Positions 1-9,808 of a stretch of DNA of 64,000 bases are shown here, piece by piece. The first letter of the stretch is position 1. Each line of letters opens with the position of its first letter. A program made the position numbers and the translations under genes. Under the pieces are notes generated by a model that ran no database searches, was not told where the DNA came from, and saw nothing but the letters and a program-made list of their open reading frames with translations. Origin of the DNA: Micromonospora cremea (GTDB lineage Bacteria; Actinomycetota; Actinomycetes; Mycobacteriales; Micromonosporaceae); NCBI RefSeq assembly GCF_900143515.1, contig NZ_FSQT01000001.1:2480001-2544000 (forward strand), in the 5' to 3' direction.

Positions 1-1033
1 GCTTCGCGCCGGCGGACCGGCCGGCGTCCAGATATGACCGCACCCTGTCGCAGTGCGCCCCGGTGACCAGAGGTCCCATCTCGCAGCCCGGGCGGCGACC
101 GTCGCCGACATGCACTCCGGCGATCCGCTCGCTGATCTTGCCGACCAGCTCATCGCCGACCGGATCCACCGCCACGACAACGGAGATCGCCATGCAGCGC
201 TCACCGGCCGAGCCGAAACCGGCCGAGACGGCGGCGTCCGCGGCGAGGTCGAGGTCGGCATCGGGCAGCACGACCATGTGGTTCTTCGCGCCGCCGAGCG
301 CCTGCACCCGCTTGCCGTTGCGCGTTGCGGTTTCGTAGACGTACCGGGCGATCGGCGTCGACCCGACGAACGAGACCGCCTTGACCTGCGGATGCACGAG
401 GATCCGGTCGACCGCCTCCTTGTCGCCGTGCACGACGTTGAACACGCCATCCGGTAGTCCGGCCTCGGCGAAGAGCTCCGCCAGGAAATTCGCCGCGGAG
501 GGGTCCTTCTCGCTCGGCTTCAGCACCACGGTGTTGCCGCAGGCGATGGCGTTGGGCACGAACCACAGCGGCACCATCGCCGGGAAGTTGAACGGGGAGA
601 TCACCCCGACCACGCCGAGCGGCTGCTGGATCGAGTACACGTCCACCTTGGTCGAGGCGTTCTCGCTGAACCCGCCCTTGAGCAACTGCGGGATGCCGCA
701 GGCGAACTCCACCGCCTCCAGCGCACGCTGTATCTCGCCCGCCGCGTCGGAGAGCACCTTGCCGTGCTCGGCGGTGATGATCTCGGCGAGGTCGGACTTG
801 CGGGCGTTGAGCAGTTCGCGGAACGCGAACATCACGTTCGCGCGGTGGGCGAGGGAGGCGTTGCGCCACCGGGAGAAGGCTTCGCGGGCGGCGGTGACCG
901 CCTCGTCGACGTCCGAGGCGCTGGCGAAATCGACCTGCCCGCCGACCTGACCCGTCGCGGGATCGTACACGTCACCCGTGCGCTGGGCGGTGCCGGTCCA
1001 TGCCTTGCCGCCGATCCAGTGCGTGATCCTCAT
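1..1033 (-). CDS. mmsA: CoA-acylating methylmalonate-semialdehyde dehydrogenase (3' end outside window)
   Basis: The family oxidises methylmalonate or malonate semialdehyde to propionyl- or acetyl-CoA with NAD+ and CoA, the last step of beta-alanine and beta-aminoisobutyrate breakdown. The visible 344 codons start MRITHWIGGK and carry the aldehyde dehydrogenase landmarks: the cofactor-site stretch PFNFPAMVPLW, the KPSEKDPS motif, the FVGST turn, and the catalytic-cysteine segment GSAGERCMAIS. The C-terminal part runs off the left edge of the window. Its ATG overlaps the stop of the upstream aminotransferase by four bases (ATGA), so the two genes are translationally coupled and probably form one operon. 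A decayed, very similar copy lies at 26960-28363. Confidence 0.93.
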   Translation of the reverse strand, partial: MRITHWIGGKAWTGTAQRTGDVYDPATGQVGGQVDFASASDVDEAVTAAREAFSRWRNASLAHRANVMFAFRELLNARKSDLAEIITAEHGKVLSDAAGEIQRALEAVEFACGIPQLLKGGFSENASTKVDVYSIQQPLGVVGVISPFNFPAMVPLWFVPNAIACGNTVVLKPSEKDPSAANFLAELFAEAGLPDGVFNVVHGDKEAVDRILVHPQVKAVSFVGSTPIARYVYETATRNGKRVQALGGAKNHMVVLPDADLDLAADAAVSAGFGSAGERCMAISVVVAVDPVGDELVGKISERIAGVHVGDGRRPGCEMGPLVTGAHCDRVRSYLDAGRSAGAK

Positions 1034-2319
1034 GCCGACACCGCCTCAATTGCCTCAGCGAGGATGCCCAGCGCCTCGTCGGCCTCGTCCTCGGTAAGCG
1101 TCATCGGCGGCGCCAGCCGGATCACGTTGCCGTGCAGGCCGCCCTTGCCGACCAGCAGTCCGCGACTGCGCGCTTCCTCCAGCAGCGCCGCTGCGGCCGC
1201 GGGATTGGGTTCGCCGCCCGGGCCGACGAACTCGAGGGCGAGCATCAGACCCTTGCCGCGTACGTCGCCGACCACCGGATGCGTCGCGGCGAGCGAGCGA
1301 AGGCCGTGGATCAGGCGGTTTCCCAGCTTTGCGGCGTTCGCCTGCAGGTCGTGGTCTAGGAGGTAGTTGAGGGTGGCAAGGGCCCCCGCGGTGGAGATCG
1401 GGTTGCCACCGAAGGTGGAGATCGAGTTGGCCTGCAGGCAGTCCATGAGTTCCGCGCGCGCGACGACACCGCCGATCGCCAGACCATTGCCGAGTCCTTT
1501 GGCGAAGGTCATCGCGTCCGGCACGACGTCGTGCGCCTGGATGCCCCAGAAGTGCTCGCCGGTACGGCCCCAACCGGTCTGGACCTCGTCGGAGACGAGC
1601 AGAATGCCGTACTCGTCGAGCACCTTCTTGAACTCGCGGAACAGGCCGTCGGGCGGGGAGGCGAAACCGCCCACGCCCTGGATCGGCTCGACGATCATGC
1701 ACGCCACGTCGCCGGCGGTCGCGGTTTCGATCACCTCGCGCAGGTCGGCGACGCACGCCTTGACGTAATCGGCGTCCGACAGGTCCTTGAAGGGGCTGCG
1801 GTACCGGTAGCCACCGTGCACCCAGCTCACCGTGATCGGGCTGAGCTCACTGGCCGACCAGCCGCGGATGCCGGTGATCGCGACGGTGGCGAACGCGCGC
1901 CCGTGGTACGAGTTGCGCAGCGCGAGCACCTGCCCGCTGCGGCGGTGCTGCGTGGCGAGCATCAACGCGGTCTCGTTGGCCTCCGTACCCGAGTTCGTGA
2001 AGAACACCTTCGCGTCCGGGATCCCGGACAGATGCGCGATCTTCTCGGCGAGCTCGACCTGCGACTCGATCAGGTACAGCGTCGAGGAGTGCAGCACGCC
2101 GGTGTCGAGCTGCGAGCGGACCGCGTCGCTGATCTCGGCCACGTCGTAGCCGATCGAGTTGGTGAGAATGCCGCCGAAGAAGTCGAGGTACGTGCGGCCC
2201 TCGCGATCGGTCACCCGGCGACCGTGCGCGCTGGCGATCTCAATCGGCTCCTCGTAATAGAGGGCCAGCCACTTCGGCAGCACGGACCGGTGTCGATGCA
2301 GCAACTCCCGATGCGCCAT
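1030..2319 (-). CDS. Class III pyridoxal-phosphate aminotransferase (beta-alanine/GABA type)
   Basis: Transfers the amino group of an omega-amino acid, most plausibly beta-alanine or beta-aminoisobutyrate given its neighbours, to pyruvate or 2-oxoglutarate, giving a semialdehyde for the adjacent dehydrogenase. The 429-residue protein has the class III features: FTNSGTEANE for phosphate binding, SDEVQTGWGRTG with the cofactor Asp, and FAKGLGNG with the Schiff-base Lys. The start at 2319 is chosen because it is preceded by GGAGGA at good spacing and begins MAHRELL; an in-frame upstream extension has no family similarity. It is coupled by ATGA to the dehydrogenase and faces the PucR gene across a 124-base divergent promoter region. 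The exact amino donor is inferred. Confidence 0.92.
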   Translation of the reverse strand: MAHRELLHRHRSVLPKWLALYYEEPIEIASAHGRRVTDREGRTYLDFFGGILTNSIGYDVAEISDAVRSQLDTGVLHSSTLYLIESQVELAEKIAHLSGIPDAKVFFTNSGTEANETALMLATQHRRSGQVLALRNSYHGRAFATVAITGIRGWSASELSPITVSWVHGGYRYRSPFKDLSDADYVKACVADLREVIETATAGDVACMIVEPIQGVGGFASPPDGLFREFKKVLDEYGILLVSDEVQTGWGRTGEHFWGIQAHDVVPDAMTFAKGLGNGLAIGGVVARAELMDCLQANSISTFGGNPISTAGALATLNYLLDHDLQANAAKLGNRLIHGLRSLAATHPVVGDVRGKGLMLALEFVGPGGEPNPAAAAALLEEARSRGLLVGKGGLHGNVIRLAPPMTLTEDEADEALGILAEAIEAVSA

Positions 2320-2443
2320 CGCGTCCTCCGTATCTCGTACCTCAGCCGAGTGTCCCGAGACTTCGGTGCTCGCCGCCACCGACAACCTGTACGGGTCGGC
2401 ATCGATGGCGCTACGTTGTGTGCAACCGCGCAGGGGAGGCCGC
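2320..2443. promoter_or_regulatory. Divergent promoter region between aminotransferase and PucR genes
   Basis: These 124 bases separate two genes that point away from each other, so both promoters must lie here. They hold the ribosome-binding sites GGAGGA for the aminotransferase and AGGGGAGG at 2432-2439 for the regulator. I could not identify a convincing -10/-35 pair or an operator, although PucR regulators usually bind near their own gene. Confidence 0.5.
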
Positions 2444-4048
2444 ATGTACCCGACGGTCGCAGAAGCGGTGGCGCTGCCGGTGATCCGGCGCGGTCGGCCA
2501 CGCGTCGTCGCGGGGTCCGATGGCATGCAGCGGCCCGTCCGCTGGGTTCATGCGGCGGAGGTCGCCGACATCGCTCATCTGCTGCGCGGCGGCGAGCTCG
2601 TGCTGACCACCGGCATCGCGTTACCCGACGAGGAAACGGCACTGACGGCGTACGTGGACGACCTGGCCGCCGTCGGCGCGGCGGGGCTCGTGGTGGAGTT
2701 GGTCCGGCGCTGGAGCGATCACGTGCCGGACGCGCTGGTGGCGGCTGCGGAACGACACAGGCTTCCATTGATCACGCTGGCGCGCGAGACCCAGTTCGTG
2801 TCCGTCACGGAGGCGGTCGTGGCGTTGATCGTGGACGCGCAGCTCGCCGAGCTGCGGGCGGCCGAGCAGGTGCACGAGACGTTCACCGCGCTCACAGTCG
2901 CCGGGGCGGAGCCAGCCGAGGTGTTGCGCGAGGTCGCGAGGATCTCCGGGCTGCCGGTCGTCCTGGAGACGCTGGGGCACGACGTGCTCGCGTACGACAC
3001 GGCCGGGCAGGACCCGATCGAGCTGCTGACCGACTGGGGGCAGCGATCCCGGTCCGTGGCGGTGTCCCAACGGACCGCCTACGACGAGGAAGCCGGCTGG
3101 CTGATCACCGCGGTCGGCGCGCAGGGCGCCGACTGGGGACGGCTGGTTCTGCTCTCGCCAGCCCCTCCCCCGCACCGTCACGTGGTGGTCGCGGAGCGCG
3201 CCGCGTCGGCACTGGCGGTGCACCGGCTCGTGGCACGGGATCGGGAAAGCCTGGAGCGGCAGACGCACCGAATGTTGCTCGCACAACTGCTCGGCCAGGC
3301 CCTGCCTCCTGCTGATCTGAGCACCCGGGCGGCCGCGCTGGGCGTTGCGCTGGAGCGGCGGAAACTGGTCGGGGTGGCGATCCGACCGGGGAGCATCACG
3401 CCGCGCGCCCCCGCACTGGCCACCCAGGAGGTGTTGCGGGACCTCGCAGAGGCCACCGCGTTGGCCGCGCGACGGGTGAGTGTGCCGGCGTTGGTGGGCG
3501 TCGTGGACGACACCAGCGTGCGCGCGTTGCTGTCGTTGCCAGCGCAGGCGGAGGTCGATGCGATCCTGCGGCGGTTGGCCAGAGAAGTTCACCGCTCGGC
3601 GGCCACTGCCGTGGTGGTCGCCGTCGGCACGACGGTGTCGCAGGTGTCCGATGTGCGGCGCAGTCTCGGCGAGGCCGCACACGTCGCCGGTGCCGCGCTA
3701 CGCTCCCCCGGCACCAAGGTCTACCACCGGCTCGACGACGTGCGACTGCGTGGCCTGCTGCACCTGCTGCGCGAGGACGAGCGTGTCCGGGCCTTCGCTC
3801 ACCGGGAGCTCGGACCCCTGTTGGCGCGCGATGACAGCCAGGGCAGCCGGCTCATGGAGCTGCTGCGCTGCTTCTGCGAGCAGGGCGGAAACAAGTCGGC
3901 GGCGGCCGGCGCCGCGCACCTGTCACGTACGGCCTACTACCAGCAGCTGTCACGGATCGCGCAGGTGCTCGGGGTGTCGCTGGAGGACCCGGAGTCGATG
4001 TTGTCGCTGTACGTGGCGCTGCTGGTGCACGAACTCGACGACGCGTGA
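2444..4048 (+). CDS. PucR family transcriptional regulator
   Basis: Predicted DNA-binding regulator of purine/pyrimidine-type catabolism, presumably controlling the flanking pyrimidine genes. The 534-residue protein begins with a PucR N-terminal domain (roughly residues 10-130, including the HAAEVADIAHLLRGGELVLTT-like region) and ends with a PucR-type helix-turn-helix (last 60 residues, around GNKSAAAGAAHLSRTAYYQQL). The start at 2444 is preceded by AGGGGAGG eight bases upstream. An earlier in-frame ATG has no comparable site. It lies between the two arms of the cluster, the usual place for a local regulator. Whether it activates or represses, and its ligand, cannot be read from the sequence. 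Confidence 0.9.
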   Translation: MYPTVAEAVALPVIRRGRPRVVAGSDGMQRPVRWVHAAEVADIAHLLRGGELVLTTGIALPDEETALTAYVDDLAAVGAAGLVVELVRRWSDHVPDALVAAAERHRLPLITLARETQFVSVTEAVVALIVDAQLAELRAAEQVHETFTALTVAGAEPAEVLREVARISGLPVVLETLGHDVLAYDTAGQDPIELLTDWGQRSRSVAVSQRTAYDEEAGWLITAVGAQGADWGRLVLLSPAPPPHRHVVVAERAASALAVHRLVARDRESLERQTHRMLLAQLLGQALPPADLSTRAAALGVALERRKLVGVAIRPGSITPRAPALATQEVLRDLAEATALAARRVSVPALVGVVDDTSVRALLSLPAQAEVDAILRRLAREVHRSAATAVVVAVGTTVSQVSDVRRSLGEAAHVAGAALRSPGTKVYHRLDDVRLRGLLHLLREDERVRAFAHRELGPLLARDDSQGSRLMELLRCFCEQGGNKSAAAGAAHLSRTAYYQQLSRIAQVLGVSLEDPESMLSLYVALLVHELDDA

Positions 4049-4286
4049 CAGGTCAAGGTCCGGCAGAAGACCCGAATCCATCCACCGCGACGATTGACAG
4101 CTCCGTGCGGACATGCCCGTGGACACAGTGTGCCCCGATCATGGCAAGCGTGGACACTTTGCCGCTGCCCGTGGCGGGTCCGGGACACCCACCATTCCGA
4201 GATAAAGATCGTGCTGATCCGCCCCCACCCGCAGCACGCGCCGGTTGGACGGCCGCTGTTGCGGCAGCGTGACAGGGAGGTGACCG

Positions 4287-5839
<1,553 letters not shown>

Positions 5840-5843
<4 letters not shown>

Positions 5844-6682
5844 GCAACATCATCCGAGCCGGGCTGGTGCAGCAGAAGTGGACCGGCGACAAGGAGTCGA
5901 TGATCGCCAACGCGGTCGAGGCCATCCGCAGCGCCGCCTCGCAGGGGGCACAGGTGGTCTGCCTGCAGGAGTTGTTCTACGGCCCGTACTTCTGCCAGAT
6001 CCAGGACGCGGACTACTACTCGTACACCGAGGCCATCCCGGACGGGCCGACGACCGCGCTGATGCGCGAGGTCGCCGAACAGCACGGCGTGGTGCTGATC
6101 GTGCCGATGTACGAGCAGGAGCAGCCCGGCGTCTACTACAACACCGCCGCGGTGATCGACGCCGACGGCACCTACCTCGGCAAGCACCGGAAGAACCACA
6201 TCCCGCAGGTGAAAGGGTTCTGGGAGAAGTTCTACTTCCGGCCGGGAAACCTCGGCTACCCGGTGTTCGACACCGCCGTGGGGCGCATCGGCGTCTACAT
6301 CTGCTACGAGCGGCACTTCCCCGAGGGCTGGCGGGCGCTCGGCCTGGCCGGCGCGAAGATCGTTTTCAACCCGTCGGCGACCAGCCGCGGCCTGTCGGAG
6401 TACCTGTGGCGGCTGGAGCAGCCCGCGGCCGCGGTCGCCAACGAGTACTACGTCGGCGCGATCAACCGGGTCGGCGTGGAACCGTTGGGCGACAACGACT
6501 TCTACGGCCAGTCGTACTTCGTGGACCCGCGCGGGCAACTGGTCGGCGACGCGGCGTCGGACAGCGAGGCGGAGGTCGTCGTCCGCGACCTGGACATGGA
6601 CAAGCTGGCCGAGGTCCGTGACCTGTGGGCCTTCTACCGCGACCGCCGTCCCGACACGTACGAATCGCTGGTGAAGCCGTGA
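5840..6682 (+). CDS. Nitrilase-superfamily N-carbamoyl-beta-alanine amidase (beta-ureidopropionase)
   Basis: Predicted to hydrolyse N-carbamoyl-beta-alanine to beta-alanine, CO2 and ammonia, the third step of reductive pyrimidine degradation. The 280-residue protein shows the nitrilase Glu-Lys-Cys triad: Glu in LQELFYGPYF, Lys in KHRKNHIP, and Cys in GVYICYERHFPEG. The GTG start overlaps the permease stop (GTGA) and its own stop overlaps the next GTG, so the three genes are coupled. The position between a pyrimidine permease and a dihydropyrimidinase favours ureidopropionase over other carbamoyl amidases. Confidence 0.92.
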
Positions 6683-8097
6683 GCATCGTCATCCGCAACG
6701 GAACAATCGTCAACGCCACCGGGGCGCACCCGGCGGACGTGCTGGTCGAGGGCGAGCGGATAGCGGCGCTCGCCGCGCCCGACTCGGGTCTGGCCGAGCA
6801 GTGGGCGTCCGGTGCCGAGCGCGTGATCGACGCCACCGGGAAGTACGTAGTGCCGGGCGGCATCGACGGCCACACCCACATGGAGATGCCGTTCGGCGGC
6901 ACGTTCTCGGCGGACAACTTCGAGACCGGGACAATCGCGGCAGCCTGGGGCGGCACGACGACCATCGTCGACTTCGCCGTACAGGGCAAGGGCACGTCCG
7001 TGCTGTCCGCGCTGGACAAGTGGCACAGCAAGGCCGACGGCAACTGCGCGATCGACTACGGGTTCCACATGATCATCTCAGACGTCAACGACACGTCTCT
7101 GAAGGAGATGGACGCCTGCATCGACGCGGGCGTCAACACGTTCAAGATGTTCATGGCCTATCCGGGGGTCTTCTACGCCACCGACGGGGAGATCCTGCGG
7201 GCGATGCAGAAGGCCCGCGACACCGGGTCGATGATCATGATGCACGCGGAGAACGGCATCGCCATCGACCAGCTCGTCCTCCAGGCGCTGGCCAACGGTC
7301 AGACGGACCCGGTGCAGCACGGCCTGACCCGGCCGCCCGAGCTGGAGGGCGAGGCGACCTCGCGGGCGATCGCGCTGGCCAAGGTCACCGGCTCGCCGCT
7401 GTACATCGTGCACCTCTCCGCCGCGCACGCCCTGGACGCGGTCACCCAGGCGCGTGACACCGGGCAGAACGTGTTCGCCGAGACCTGCCCGCAGTACCTG
7501 TACCTGTCGCTGGAGGATCTGGCCAAGCCCGACTTCGAGGGCGCGAAGTACGTCGCCTCTCCCCCACTGCGCCCCAAGGAGCACCAGGCGGAACTGTGGC
7601 GGGGCCTGCGCACCAACGACCTGTCGCTGGTGTCCACCGACCACTGCCCCTTCTGCTTCAAGGACCAGAAGGAGCTGGGCCGGGGAGACTTCTCCAAGAT
7701 CCCGAACGGGATGCCCGGCGTCGAGCATCGGATGGACCTGCTCTATCAGGGCGTCGTGAAAGGCGAGATCACCCTGCCGCGCTGGGTGGAGATCAGCTCG
7801 ACCACGCCCGCCAGGATGTTCGGGCTCTACCCGCGCAAGGGCGTCATCGCGCCGGGCGCCGACGCGGACATCACCGTGTACGACCCGACGGCCCAGCAGA
7901 CCATCTCGGCCAGCACCCACCACATGAACGTGGACTATTCCGCGTACGAGGGCATGGAGCTGACCGGAAAGGTCTCCACCGTGCTGTCCCGTGGCCGGGT
8001 CGTGGTCGACGACAACGCCTTCCACGGCGCGGCCGGGCACGGCAGGTTCCTGAAGCGCGATCTCAGTCAATACCTGGTGTCAACTACCCGCCTATGA
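6679..8097 (+). CDS. Dihydropyrimidinase / D-hydantoinase, 3' end rewritten by an IS
   Basis: Opens the ring of dihydrouracil or dihydrothymine to the N-carbamoyl amino acid. The 472-residue protein has the cyclic amidohydrolase metal site: HTHMEMPFGG, the lysine normally carbamylated in FKMFMAYPG, MHAENG, VHLSAAHAL and STDHCPF. It starts with GTG overlapping the amidase stop. The natural C-terminus appears to be ...SQYLV. The right end of an IS605-type element begins inside that Val codon at 8079 and supplies the extra residues STTRL and the stop. Joining base 8078 to 9782 restores GTC-TAA, i.e. SQYLV-stop. The enzyme core is intact and probably active. Confidence 0.93.
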   Translation: MSIVIRNGTIVNATGAHPADVLVEGERIAALAAPDSGLAEQWASGAERVIDATGKYVVPGGIDGHTHMEMPFGGTFSADNFETGTIAAAWGGTTTIVDFAVQGKGTSVLSALDKWHSKADGNCAIDYGFHMIISDVNDTSLKEMDACIDAGVNTFKMFMAYPGVFYATDGEILRAMQKARDTGSMIMMHAENGIAIDQLVLQALANGQTDPVQHGLTRPPELEGEATSRAIALAKVTGSPLYIVHLSAAHALDAVTQARDTGQNVFAETCPQYLYLSLEDLAKPDFEGAKYVASPPLRPKEHQAELWRGLRTNDLSLVSTDHCPFCFKDQKELGRGDFSKIPNGMPGVEHRMDLLYQGVVKGEITLPRWVEISSTTPARMFGLYPRKGVIAPGADADITVYDPTAQQTISASTHHMNVDYSAYEGMELTGKVSTVLSRGRVVVDDNAFHGAAGHGRFLKRDLSQYLVSTTRL

Positions 8098-8106
8098 ATG
8101 GGCAGG
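8087..8106. repeat. Terminal hairpin, right (tnpB-side) end of IS copy 1
   Basis: An imperfect inverted repeat with an 8-base stem and TGAA loop (8095-8098). It overlaps the stop codon of the dihydropyrimidinase gene and lies within the element end that usually also encodes the 3' part of the TnpB guide RNA. Confidence 0.6.
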
Positions 8107-8123
8107 CTTGCAGGTCAGTCCCC

Positions 8124-9290
8124 CTACTGGATGCAGGGTGATGCCGCGTGCGGACGGTTGACTGCGCCCCAGCCCTCGACGCCGCGCTGGGCGATGTTGA
8201 GCGCCGCATTGTGATCGGCGTGGGCAACGACCCCGCACGACCGACAGTGGAAGGTTTCCTGGTCCGGCCGGTTCCGCTTGTCGCGGTGCCCGCAGCCGTT
8301 GCAGGTCTGGGAGGTGTACCGCGGGTCGACCTGGACCAGCGGTACACCTGCTCGGCGGGCCTTGTAGTCCAGGAAGCTGCCGAGCTGGTGAAACGACCAC
8401 GAGTGCAGTGTGACCCGTTGGGGCTTGCAGAGCCGGACCCGTTCGCGGATCCCCGTCAGTTCTTCGACGGCGATGCCGCGACCGGTGCGTACAGCCTCGG
8501 TCACGATGGTCTTGGCGATGCAGTGGTTGACGTTCCCGGCGTGCCGCCCTTCCTTCTTGTTGCGCCGTGCCAGCAGCCGTCGGGCCGACTTGGTGCCCTT
8601 CTTCTGCAACCGCTTGCGCAACCGCAGCTGCCGCCGGCGGTAGCCGTTGAGCTGGTCGCCCGCGTAGCGAGTGCCGTCGGAGTCGTAGGCGATGTTAGCG
8701 ATGCCCATGTCCACGCCGAGGAAGCCGAACGGTTCGATCAGTTCAGGTTCGCACACCTCGACGGTGGCGTACAGGAACCACATGCCGTCCCGGAAGATCA
8801 GGTCCGACTCGCCGGTCTTGCTGGTGGCGATCGCCTTGAGCTGGTCGGCGGACCCGGTATAGGCGACGCCCTTGAGCCGGCCGTGCGTGGTCCAGATGGA
8901 CACGGTCCGGGCATCGGCCTGCCAGGACAGCATCCGGGCGTCATAGGGCTGGGCCGCGTTCCAGCGGAACCCGATCGGATTGGTCTCCACCTTCCGGCGC
9001 CGCTTCGAGCCGGGCTTGCCGTAGGTGCCAGCCCGCAGGTTCGCCTTCAAGGTGGCGTAGGCGTCGGAGACCTTCTTGATCACATGCTGGGCCGCCTGGG
9101 CACCCAGGGCGTAGTCAGCCTTGATACCGGCGTAGACCTGCTTACGCAGGTCGTAGTTCCGGTACACCCCGGTCTCCCGGGCCACGGCCGCCACGTCGGA
9201 CGCCGCCGTGTTGCACGCGCGCAGGGTCGCCTCCAACGCCGACGCCTGCCCGGACGTCGGCAGCAGCTTCACCTGCACGACCAGCTTCAC
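8124..9290 (-). CDS. tnpB: IS605-type TnpB, RNA-guided RuvC-like nuclease
   Basis: TnpB proteins are guide-RNA-directed DNA nucleases that promote retention of their element by cutting the vacated site. The 388-residue protein has the three RuvC acidic residues: Asp in GFLGVDMGIAN, Glu in AVEELTGI, and Asp in AHADHNAALNI. It also has the zinc ribbon CNGCG...CRSCG between the last two. The GTG start at 9290 (VKLVVQVKLLP) matches the start of the second copy in the window. No disruption is visible, so the nuclease may still be active although its tnpA partner is not. It diverges from the tnpA remnant. Confidence 0.93.
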   Translation of the reverse strand: MKLVVQVKLLPTSGQASALEATLRACNTAASDVAAVARETGVYRNYDLRKQVYAGIKADYALGAQAAQHVIKKVSDAYATLKANLRAGTYGKPGSKRRRKVETNPIGFRWNAAQPYDARMLSWQADARTVSIWTTHGRLKGVAYTGSADQLKAIATSKTGESDLIFRDGMWFLYATVEVCEPELIEPFGFLGVDMGIANIAYDSDGTRYAGDQLNGYRRRQLRLRKRLQKKGTKSARRLLARRNKKEGRHAGNVNHCIAKTIVTEAVRTGRGIAVEELTGIRERVRLCKPQRVTLHSWSFHQLGSFLDYKARRAGVPLVQVDPRYTSQTCNGCGHRDKRNRPDQETFHCRSCGVVAHADHNAALNIAQRGVEGWGAVNRPHAASPCIQ

Positions 9291-9312
9291 ACGACCACCG
9301 TAGCTTCGGCCT

Positions 9313-9747
9313 ATGTCACCCAGATGGACCCCACACCCGGATGTTCGCCGAGGTCGCTCAGTCGTCCACAACCTGCGTGCCCACTTGGTCCTCACCACGA
9401 AGTACCGGCGGGGCGCGCTCACCTCAACCCCATCCTCACTCGCTGCCAGCAGATCATGGCCGACGTCTGCACCGACTTCCGCGGAGCTGCGCGAGTTCAA
9501 CTGCGAGGACGACCACGTCCACCTGCTCGTGCATTACCCGCCGGCCCTCGCACTGTCGAAACTGGTCAACAGCCTCAAAGGCGTATCGGCCCGCCGACTG
9601 CGCTAGGAGCACGAACCGCACCTGCACCGGTACCCGTGGGGCGCGCACCTGTGGTCCCCGTCGTACTTCGCTGGGTCCTGCGGCGGCGCACCACTCGCCG
9701 TGGTCAAGGAGTACATCGAAAACCAGAAGCATCCCGGTCCGCAACAG
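9313..9747 (+). pseudogene. tnpA: IS200-type Y1 transposase tnpA, frameshifted and stop-interrupted
   Basis: Aligned by eye with the intact copy at 25932-26363, the gene begins MSPRWTPHPD. It loses frame after YRRGAL: the continuation LNPILTRCQQIMADVC is in another frame. It regains frame at ELREFN, keeps the HUH motif in DDHVHLLVHY, and hits TAG at 9604-9606 where the intact copy has Lys. Beyond the stop it continues with the conserved SPSYFAGSCGG and KEYIENQKHPGP, which holds the likely catalytic Tyr. The natural stop is also lost. With two frame changes and a nonsense codon, no functional transposase can be made. Confidence 0.85.
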
Positions 9748-9754
9748 CGTTCCT

Positions 9755-9772
9755 CCGGCCCTGAAGGACCGG
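9755..9772. repeat. Terminal hairpin, left (tnpA-side) end of IS copy 1
   Basis: CCGGCCC-TGAA-GGACCGG, a seven-base stem with one mismatch and a TGAA loop. The equivalent hairpin of copy 2 is at 26377-26390. Confidence 0.65.
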
Positions 9773-9808
9773 GGTTCCCGCCTAAGCAACTGTTGAAAAG
9801 GAGAAGCG

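Larger units (their letters stand above)
8079..9781 (-). mobile_element. IS200/IS605-type element, copy 1 (tnpB intact, tnpA decayed)
   Basis: The element holds divergent tnpA (rightward) and tnpB (leftward) genes and imperfect terminal hairpins with a TGAA loop near both ends, as expected for single-strand 'peel and paste' elements. Boundaries come from comparison with copy 2: on the bottom strand both left ends follow TTAG, and both right ends finish in a hairpin followed by AGYTGAC. Removing 8079-9781 restores a natural stop for the dihydropyrimidinase and leaves 23 bases (9786-9808) between that stop and the LLM oxidoreductase start. TTAG is therefore the likely insertion tetranucleotide. 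No target duplication is expected for this family. Confidence 0.8.

Noticed and set aside
8148..9764. A 538-codon + strand frame opposite tnpB
   Set aside because: Shadow of tnpB. The short stretch RCQQIMADVC in it is the out-of-frame part of the tnpA pseudogene, which explains its apparent similarity.
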